Of a stretch of 64,000 nt of DNA, positions 48,201 through 56,900 are shown piece by piece. Position 1 is the first letter of the stretch. Every line of letters starts with the position of its first letter. The translations under genes and the position numbers were made by a program. This DNA comes from Lepas anatifera. Its lineage: Eukaryota > Arthropoda > Thecostraca > Lepadidae. The notes beneath the pieces were generated by a model. That model had not been told where the DNA came from. It ran no database searches and saw only the letters and a program-made list of their open reading frames with translations. The stretch lies in the NCBI GenBank assembly GCA_034440635.1, contig JAOTON010000896.1:1348501-1412500 (forward strand), read 5' to 3'.

Positions 48201-50939
48201 GCAACGCGTGGTGCTCACCGGTTTGTTGTGGTGAGAAGTGCGTGGTGCTCACCGGTTTGTTGTGGTGAGCAGCGCGCCTAGCTCACCGGTTTGTTGTGGT
48301 GAGCAACGCGTGGTGCTCACCGGTTTGTTGTGGTGAGCAGTGCGTGGTGCTCACCGGTTTGTTTTGGTGAGCAGAGCGTGGTGCTCACCGGTTTGTTGTG
48401 GTGAGCAGCGCGTGGTGCTCACCGGTTTGTTTTAGTGAGCAGAGCGTCTTGCTCACTGGTGTGTTGTGGTGAGCAGCGCGTCGTCCTCACCGGCGGTTTG
48501 TTGTTGTGAGCAGTGTGTGGTGCTCACCGATTTTTTTAAGTGAGCAGTGCGTGGTCCTCACCGGTTTGTTTTAGTGAGCAGTGTGTGGTGCTCACCGGTT
48601 TGTTTTAGTTAGCAGTGTGGTGCTCACCGGTTTGTTTTAGTGAGCAGTGGGTGGTGCTCACCGGTTTGTTTTAGTGAGCAGTGGGTGGTGCTCACCGGTT
48701 TGTTTTAGTGAGCAGCGCGCTGTAGCAGATGTTGAGGCAGAGTCCCAGGCCGACCCGGACGAGCGCGCACGAGGCCACCGTCGGCCTGGCTAAGATCACG
48801 AACGTCATTGAGTAGCAAACGACGATGCCGAAGAGCAACACGTAGCAGAGCTCACGACCCGACGCCTTGATGACCGGTGTGTTGTTGAAGCGGAGGAACA
48901 CCGCAGCCACCAGCAGCGTGGCTACGATACCTGTCGCGAACGCCGATGGGGATTAGAGAACTCCATACGGGTCTTTGTTGTATTTAACCCTTGCCCCGGT
49001 GGCGGGTACACCACCTTCGCCCTGGTGGGGGAGGGGCTAAAAGACCCCCACGATCTAAAACTAAGAGAGCTGAAAAGCGCAAACGGCAATCAAGCTCTTG
49101 AAATGATATCGAAATACTTCGGTATTTTTTTGTGGTCATATAGGTAGGGTCAAATAGGTAAATCGTATATGGGTGTATAAGAAACCTCCTATATCTCGAA
49201 ACTATGACGCTGAAACATTTTTTAACACCATTGAAGCTCTTGAGATGGCTTCATTGGGCATTATTTTCGTGTCGGTAAGCCTAGGGAGCTACGGTCACTA
49301 AAATTGGGCTATTTTGGGAATGTCTTGACCATGATAGGGCGTTTACTTTTGCTAATAGCTTAACCAAACAAGATACAGCCATGTTTTGCCATTGCAATCC
49401 TCTCGTCATACGAATCGAATGATATATGATATTGTATGGGTCATTTAGAATTTGACCTGACGGTCATGGTCTGACCAACTTGACCTGGTATAGTCATGAT
49501 GTATATCATTTGACTTCGTGACTATAAAACACTTTGGTGACAAATAAGTTCTATCTTGGTTTTTAAATTTATGAGAAAACACCAAAATGCTTATTTGACT
49601 AGGTACTTTTAAAGGTAGTATTGGTATCGCTTCGAAATGGGCTGGCAAGTGTAACCGATGTTTGAAGTTGATTACATCTACTTATAAGCTCATTTGTGAT
49701 TTCCCATGCATTGTATGGGGGGTCATGTTGCATGACCTTGGTCCATATAAAATCCCGAACAAATGTTGTGCTCTGTGGGCCCAAGATGTGGTATGAGTTT
49801 ACTTGATCGATTAACCCTTTTTTAGTTATGCCGTCCTAGTATTTTTGGGGGGATCCTGACCTGGACCTGACCTGATATGCCTTGGCAAATTTTCGAAGAT
49901 GTAAAAATGATGAAGGAGCTGACCGGTTTGGGCGCGCGCCGCGTTTTGTACTAAACCGGGGGCTAACCCCCCGTTAAAGGAGCTGCAGCCGTTAGACGTT
50001 GGTGTCCTTGAGCTTCACATTATTTGGCGGCTTCAATTGTCCTCAGCATACATTGAGAAGTTCAGAGTGGGCGAAGCGCGGGGATAGCAACGCCCCTGGG
50101 TAAGTACGTACATACAGACCTCCCTGAACCCCCACCCCCTCCCCATTTAGCATCCATATGGCATCCCCTAACGCTGAGTATAAGAAATATTCTACACCTG
50201 TAAGTCTGAAACTGCTAACACAAATATGCGATGCACTACCAACAACCTTTATTACAGAGCAGACGCTACCTCTGAGTTCGTAGACAAATGTATGTATGTG
50301 TGTATGTATGTATGTATGTAGATATGACCCAACCCAGCCTGGCCCGGCGCGACTCAATCGTACTATCGATATTGACGAGCTTATTGCTCTGTAAGTAGTT
50401 AATGTAGGTAAATGGCATTGGCAGCATCAGATAGCTGGATCAATTCAATTCCATGGATCCAACATTCCAGCAAAACTGTTAAATACTCATACCCGGGGTG
50501 AGTGTTTCTGCGAGGCCTTGCAACGTCCTCTGAACAGTGATATTCAAAAGCTTGAATGCTTGAAAAACGAAACATTTGGAGGCATTTTGTGCGTGAGCTT
50601 AGATACAGAAGTCTGTATTTCTGAAGAGCTGTTTCAATCTATGTAGTCGCGAACGATAAGTATAAATAAATAGTAATTCAGAAAGTCCACGACAAATATA
50701 TAAATTTTGATAAGATAAATTACATAATTCATCGTCTGAGATACATTTTCCCATATTTATTTTCAGTCATTTTTCAACCAGGATGAATTGTTGGCAGCCG
50801 AACATATTTGATATTTTGTTTTGTTTATGCTAGACAAATACCATGAACCATTTGAGAAGACCATTTCAGCCAACCTTCATTTCTCATTTTATAGCAGAAG
50901 CGTCCACCCGGTTATCACCCAAAAGGTGATAGTGGTTTT

Positions 50940-50981
<42 letters not shown>

Positions 50982-53900
50982 GCAAAATTCCTACTAAACT
51001 TCAGCTGGGCTAAAATCATTATTTATCAAATACACATCACACAGTTTCCCTCAAGAATCCAAGTATCGGCCACATGACCTATGATGTCGGTGCGCCCCTA
51101 AACCCCAACCCAATTCAAGTATTGTCCATTTCATATCAGAAAGTGATGTACCCATTCGTCTGCGGACGTGCAGCATGTCGTCGCACTGACCGAGACTGCT
51201 GAAGAGAACGGGCACGATCGCCCAGCCCGAGTCCCAGGTCATGTGCTGCGCCGGCAGCCGGCGGCACGAGCTGTGGTCAGCCGTCGGCAGGTGACCCCGG
51301 GGACACTCCACACACGTGCCGTTGTCCACCCGGTCGCCCTCGGGGCATTTGACGCAGCTCCAGCAGCAAGCGTCCTGAACGCGCACATACCAACATTATC
51401 TGAGGCGGAATTCCAGCAGCAGGCGTCCTGACTGCATACATACCAACGTTACCTGAGGTGGAATTCCAGCAGCAGGCGTCCTGACGGCCACACACTCTGG
51501 GGAATTGGGGGTCCACTACGTCCGTCTCGGCGTACTGACTACATACATACCAAAGTTACCTGAGGTGGAATTCCAGCAGCAGGCGTCCTGACTACATACA
51601 TACCAACGTTACCTGAGGTGGAATTCCAGCAGCAGGCGTCCTGACTATATGCATATCATCATTACCTGAGGCGGAATTCCCGCACTAGGCGCTCGAAACG
51701 TATGTACACACGCCAACATTATCTGAGTCAGAATTCCAACAGGAGGCGTCCTTAACATACACTTGCCAACATTATCTGAGTCTGAATTCTCACCGAAAGC
51801 AGAAATATTGGTTTTAGGGGTCGTGCAATGTATGGAGAAACCTTATACTGCCAATGTGGAACATTTGGGGCAGGTGCTCTCAGCAACTTCATATCTTGAC
51901 AGTCCCATTGTGGGTGTGTGTGTGTGTTTTTTTTTGCCTCACTTCACTGTAGCTGAACAGTGAACATGGAACGACAATAATTCCGCGCTTTCAATTGCAG
52001 ACATTGTTTGAGCCAGGCCTCACCTTTACCTTGTTTATCAAGCTTTACCCTTCAGAGTTGGGTGCAAAGAATATAGGAGAGGACTGCTGCGAATCAACAT
52101 ATGCAAATTCACAGCCGATGCCAGCTTCATTTATCCGAGCCAAGGCATTGCGGATGGAAACACACTTTAAAATAATTAAAGAGCCTTGTTGTGTTCGACA
52201 TTTAGAAGCATCTATGCATCTTTAAAATACGTACATGGGACCATTTGAAAGTTGCGAGCTGAATAATTGTACATATATGACGGATCATACCGTTTACCCC
52301 ACAAGCTTCTCATCTTCGTGTCTTTAAATACATCATTGGTGGCCAACAACACTTAACTATTATTACTTTAAATTTCCTCAGAAAAGTCAGTGTCTTATTT
52401 ACCACTTCCATTGACATATTTGCGCGTCTTTCTGCACCTGTTGACAAGGTGTGTACAGGCCTGCCCCCTCTAGTGCTGACTAAGAATTTGTGATTTGACG
52501 TACCTGATTCTGATGAACGGCTGTGTCCGACTGTATAATCTAAGTGTATTTTACATCCAGGATTCGAGGAGACAGGCCAATTTACACCTTGTCAACTTAT
52601 AATCATGCTCCTCGCCTGAGCACTCCGAAACCTGTCAACGTCTTCTGTATCTGTAAACTCAAAACATGTCCGCAGTGCTCAACTATAATCTCCTGAAGTG
52701 ATCACGCACACACGGCAAACAAATTTTTCAACCTCATCTCATGATTCGAAACGGCGAGTTCGTGAGCTGGAAAGCAGACACTCGTCTGGAGGACGTACCT
52801 GGTAATTTCTGATCATGCCCCGCGGGCATGGCTGGCTGCAGATGGAGGGGGAATCTCTGTCGTACCCCCAGGCCACCGCATCAGTCCCATACTCAGGTTG
52901 TGCCGGCTGCCGGTACATACACCTCGTAATAGTCACCAGTTCGGAATTTTTACCAGACACCAAATGCCAAACCATTGAACCCGAGGAAATATATGGCGGA
53001 CGGGTGAGGTTTGAACTCTCAAAACTGGGATCACGAAAGAAACGCTGATCACCCGAATACACCAATCCCCAAGCAACTTGGGGATGCAGTGGAGCTGCGA
53101 AAGCGCGTTAGGTATCCACGCCACTGACCCAGGCTTAAATCCCGGGTCGGAATACTGCATAAGGATTCCCTGATCCCTACGATACCCTTTCAACAAGAAT
53201 CGTAGGGAATCGTAAGAAATCGTCATATGGTCTCACTGTTTGGTGTGCCGTAGAGCACCGAGGCCTATCCGTCCCCAAGCAGCTCCAGACAGAAGCTAAT
53301 CAGGAGAGCAAAGCAGAGTGACTACCCAAACCAAGTTAATTACTGCACCACGGACTAAAAGCCACACTCTTGCCCCGACGCGAAGGCCAATTACCCTTGG
53401 ACCACGACCAGCAAACAAAGACAAATATCAGCCCATGCATGCGGCGATCAAGGGCGCATGGGTATTAACGATGTAAAACACCAAAAGCAGGTAGATCGCG
53501 AGACTAAGCCACGCCACGTGACCGCAAACAGACCAGATACCATTGCTAGATTTAGTCGTGGTTATTCAGCGGCACTGAAACTTCACCATTTTGCGACACT
53601 GGTGGCCACTCCTATCGTGTCACGTCACCAGGCACGCACTACATAGCAATGCTAGGCGAACGTGAGTGATCATGAAGATACAATACATAACGGGTATTTC
53701 AAAAATGGTGCCGACATTTTGTTTTCCTCCAGAAAGGAACGGTTCTTCTTAACACCAACTAAGATTAAGACACCAACTAACTAAGACAGACAACTAAGAT
53801 TATATAATATATAATAGATACAGGAAACGTGAATTCTTCTACTTGCTCTGTTCAAAACAATCTACACATAATTCACTTCACCCTGAAGGACGTAACTCTT

Positions 53901-56900
53901 AGCCCTGTTCCAGCTGTCAGCACAGTTTTGTCAGAACCAATTAGCGGGCCGTGTTGCGCCTACGTCACAGGACTGTAGCCTCTCCCCGGGAACTAGTTCT
54001 AGAGGTTTTACGGGCTGACGGCCTGCTGTTTGTGCTGATGAAAAACCGTAAGTGCACGAAGTGCAGCCTAATATTTTTCAATGGTATAAAGGTTTAAGTT
54101 CCCTTTGCTTAGCACAAACAAGAGGCGATTATGGCGCTGAGGTTACTTTTCTGGAGGAGAGTTTAGAGGTCCTGCTGACAAAACTGTGCTGACAGCTGGA
54201 ACAGGGCTAATGTGGCCCCTATTTGTGCTGATGGAGAGCCCTATTTTGCCTTGGCCTCCAACATGGCATTGAACAACGTCTCTCGGGAAATTCAAACTAA
54301 TTCCCACTTGGGGAACTTTTCACCTGCAGCATGTCATAGGAAACCCTCCGGTAGATTCGACGCTTCAAGAAAACCGTAACAGGAAGTTTGGCAGGCTCAC
54401 ATCTGACCAGGCATTCCACATCCTCCGCCTGCTGACGTTGTCCCAGGAATGTTTACCTAGCCACCGCATGTGTGAGGGCTGTCATGTGCGAGGTGATGCT
54501 GGCAATTGCTGAACTCAGACGTGGTCTATGTGAGAGTTGTTTTACTTTTCAAGCTGGGTCCAGAGCCTATTCGTAAATTTTGAGAAGCTGCGCTTCGGGA
54601 TGATGTCAGTGGAGCCCAGGGGCGTAGCCAAAGGGGGGGCGGCAGAAACAGCCGCCCCTCCCTGAGGGCCCGAAGGGCCCCCTGAGGACATAAGCCGCGC
54701 GAAGCCCGGCTCGCCCGCACTATGCTCTGTGGCCAAATTTGACATTTCATACCAGATAGGGCCCTCTTAAGCCCTCCTCAGCACTCTATTTTGTAACAAG
54801 CAGGGCCCTTTTTACCCCTCAGGGCCCTTTTGGCGCTGTCGCAGGGGCCCTTTTTGGGGCGCCGCCCCTCCCCGAGCGAAATCCTGGCTACGCCCCTGGT
54901 GGAGCCCTACCTGTTTTAGACATGGTCTCGCGTCTGGGCAGATGTCTCTCCAGAATAGTATTTAGGTCATTCTGTTACCTTTTCAATAAATGCTGTCCGA
55001 GTCATTGCAGGCTCGGCTTTTGGGATAGAAGCCTCACTATAGGCACCAAGGGACTTATCACGGAATCTCCGACCCAACCATCCGAACAAGCAGTTCCCCG
55101 CAGTGATGGATTAATTTACAAGTCGAAGTTTAATGTACCACAAAGCACAGGGATGACCGCCCTTCTTAGGTCACCTTCTCATCAGTCAGTTGCCAGTTGA
55201 GCTACGTCGGGGAAATATTGTTCACCGGAGCGTCTCAGGGTAACCAATCCCAAGCTTTCCCTGGTGCACTACCAGTGCACGGTTTTTTGAGTGGATTAGA
55301 GCCCAACGCTCTACTAACTGAGCTACCGGGGAGTTCAACTTTTACCGTTCTGCGTGTTGGATTCTTTATTTATCTATTTACCTGCATCATTGCCAACGGG
55401 ATGACCCCAATAAAAGGTAAAGTACAAGAAAAAGATTAAATATGTACACCATAAGAGTAAAGATGCCACAAAACTTGAATAAAATGCCAAAAGAGGCACA
55501 AAGTCACCACATAAAAACAGGAAAACCTATTGTGGCAGCACACACAAAAACAATTTCTTAAATAGAGAGAGGTTCAATTGCGAACCAAATGTGAATCTGG
55601 AATTGGAACCCCCCCCAGAAAACTGGCAAAAACGCGCTTGGATAGCCTGGACATTTGCTCATTGTAAAGTGATATACCGTCTCTACATATTATTTTGAGT
55701 TATGTAGGTGAAGGGTTCTGCGTTTGCTGTGTAAAATGATGATGCAATATGTGCCTCAATACTTGATGTTGCGATAAGCCGTTCCTTATCCGGAGCAAAA
55801 CAAATGTGAGCACTAATTCTTAAACACTTGGCATCTAGAACTTGTATTGTGAGATGCTAAATACTTATTTTTCCTCACATATTAAATCAGCTTTATTTAA
55901 CAAGTTCGCAGCAAATTATGTTAGCTGGATGGAAATTACATACTATATGCCGTGATGCACTAGTTAATAACGTTGATATGTTTTTGCAGTAACAGCGCTC
56001 TTCAAAACTATGCCAGAACAATATCCACAATTACGAGATTCGCGTATAATCAGCATTTCCTTTGATACTCATATACTGAAACAGTACATTTGAAACATGT
56101 TCAAACTGCGACACAACGGTGAACTTAACTTGTCGCGGGTAATGCATTCTTAGGAATGCCTCTCTGACTTGTGTGCATAATTAATTTCTGCAGCAGCGAG
56201 ATTCACACGTTGCCCGACACCTGACACAGACTTCAGACCCGTACAGGCATTGCACCTATGCGACTGCACAGCTCTGTCCTGTGGAAACATCTGTTACGCG
56301 CTGCTGTGCGGCGCCCAGGGAAGGTAGCTGTCAAGTCAAGCTGTTCGCACTGGCACCAGAGCCACGGGCGGATGCAGGGTTTCCAGCCGGGGAGGGGGAA
56401 GGCGGACACTTACAATGGAAGGGGTGCCCATTTGTTCACCCACTACCAAACGAGGACGCCGAAGAGCAGGGCAGGGGACCCCCTACATGGATCCTGGTGG
56501 AAGGAGGATAACAATTGCCGAGGCCCCCGTAGCGTAAGTGTGGACGCCGAATTCGCAATCGGGTTGATGGTAGGGGGTGGTCTCCTCTGTTTCCTGGATT
56601 TCACCTATGTCCAAGCCTGGTGCAGAGCTGGCCCGGTCGGCTCGCACCTTGAGCAGACCGGTGGATCTGTCTCCCTGTGGCGACGTTCGCGGCGGTCGCG
56701 GCGCGGCTGAGTGAGCCGGGAATGGCGCGCCGAGACGAATGGTGCGCTGCCCGGAGGGCGCGGCGCCGGGAGCGGACCGATTTTTCAGCCGGGACGATGT
56801 GGGGCCGCGACTGACACGTGGAAGAATGGAGAACAATGCGGTGTATCTATTAAGTTAGAGCTGGGGAGACGGGTGTCTGCTTACATTCTCCAAAGGCAGA

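Noticed and set aside
47922..48218. Open frame of 98 codons through the 34-bp array
   Set aside because: A period of 34 bp shifts frame each unit; the frame only reflects lack of stops in the repeat.
47953..48722. CRISPR-like array
   Set aside because: Units are directly tandem without unique spacers and lie inside a eukaryotic intron.
52799..52891. Shorter version of receptor exon 2
   Set aside because: It would begin in phase 0 while exon 1 leaves two bases, so the 52922 start was preferred; this remains open.
56258..56836. Long open frames in the intronic GC-rich island
   Set aside because: Frames occur on both strands at high GC, with no recognisable domain and no fit to the phase needed between receptor exons 1 and 2.
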